From Nicotiana tabacum (Eukaryota; Streptophyta; Magnoliopsida; Solanales; Solanaceae), in contig NC_134093.1 in assembly GCF_000715075.1 (NCBI RefSeq), forward strand, positions 96,518,826 to 96,582,825: 64,000 bases of DNA. Reading direction: 5' to 3'. The notes under the pieces are model-generated. The model had not been told where the DNA came from, searched no databases, and saw nothing but the letters and a program-made list of their open reading frames with translations. The translations under genes and the position numbers were made by a program. This document shows, piece after piece, positions 63,578-64,000 of the stretch (within the stretch, counting starts at the first letter, position 1; every line of letters begins with the position of its first letter).

Positions 63578-63592
63578 GAAACGGGCCCTAAA
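63265..63592. mobile_element. MITE with GGGC-TTTTGG termini, expanded by (AT)n
   Basis: Second copy of the family at 35316-35620 (TGTGGGCTTTTGGATATAAG ... GGCGAAACGGGCCC). An (AT)n tract of about 74 bp (63501-63574) sits next to the right terminus and is absent from the other copy. Confidence 0.65.
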
Positions 63593-64000
63593 TAAGAAAA
63601 GAAAAAAGTAAAAGAATCTCTTGAATGCCTTGGGAATTGGGGGGTCAAAATCAAAGGACCATTTTTGTTATATTTAAAGATTAGGAAAGTTTCTATCTGA
63701 AAAAAAAGACCGCGCTATCGCAAAGAAACAGCCTTTGGTCAACAACTAATAGTAACGCGCTGCTACTTTTTTATGTCGTCACTTTTTATGACGTGTATGT
63801 ATGTTTAATTTTTATTTACCTCAACTAACTCATTAGATATTTTGCTATGAATTATGATAAGTAAAAATGTCCAATAAAATTAGAATAAAAAGAATTTGAC
63901 TAAAATTCTCGGTGTTTGGACAATATTTAATTGAACTAAAAGTGAAAAAAATATTTAAAGTCAACAGTCATTTACGTTATGCATTTAGTCATTTTCTGTC
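63593..64000. other. Unassigned end of window
   Basis: No gene or repeat boundary is recognised. Confidence 0.45.

Overview
The window looks like plant nuclear DNA, most likely from a large, repeat-rich Solanaceae genome of Nicotiana type. The support is spliced bHLH and U-box genes, Ty1/copia, Tat and Tekay LTR retrotransposons, an L1-type LINE, Solanaceae-style SINEs with TTG tails, and many hAT-like and Stowaway MITEs. The species is an inference. No tRNA, rRNA, CRISPR array, bacterial operon or virus was recognised.

Layout. (a) 114-1861, minus: a bHLH transcription-factor gene of the CIB/BEE type, with a MITE in each intron. (b) 3661-20790: a dispersed repeat split by a Ty1/copia element (3761-20650, plus, TSD taaac). 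The copia 5' LTR is itself split by a 10.8-kb non-coding LTR retrotransposon (3775-14552, minus, TSD catga). (c) 20847-21791: two MITEs. (d) 22291-34976: a decayed Tat-lineage gypsy element with an archaeal-type second RNase H and an antisense ORF upstream of its 3' LTR. Its reverse-transcriptase core has been replaced by a truncated foreign LTR. (e) 35633-50665: an L1-type LINE interrupted by a Stowaway MITE (36520-36768) and by a Tekay/Del chromovirus (38064-47783, minus, TSD tatat). (f) 50990-53372: MITEs, a full-length TS-type SINE and an 872-bp hAT-like element. (g) 54011-54866: a diverged tandem duplication. (h) 55443-60040, minus: a PUB5-like U-box E3 ligase gene whose introns, 5' UTR intron and stop region carry SINE insertions. 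(i) 60300-64000: microsatellites, an LTR fragment, a possible Helitron end and a MITE.

Only the two host genes look functional. Every retroelement coding region carries nonsense codons, frameshifts or deletions. The main interest is structural: datable nested insertions, a TPRT-like SINE scar that supplies the stop codon of a host gene, an LTR copy that carries duplicated host flank, and an antisense reading frame in a Tat element. I found no convincing new defence-like or enzymatic system.
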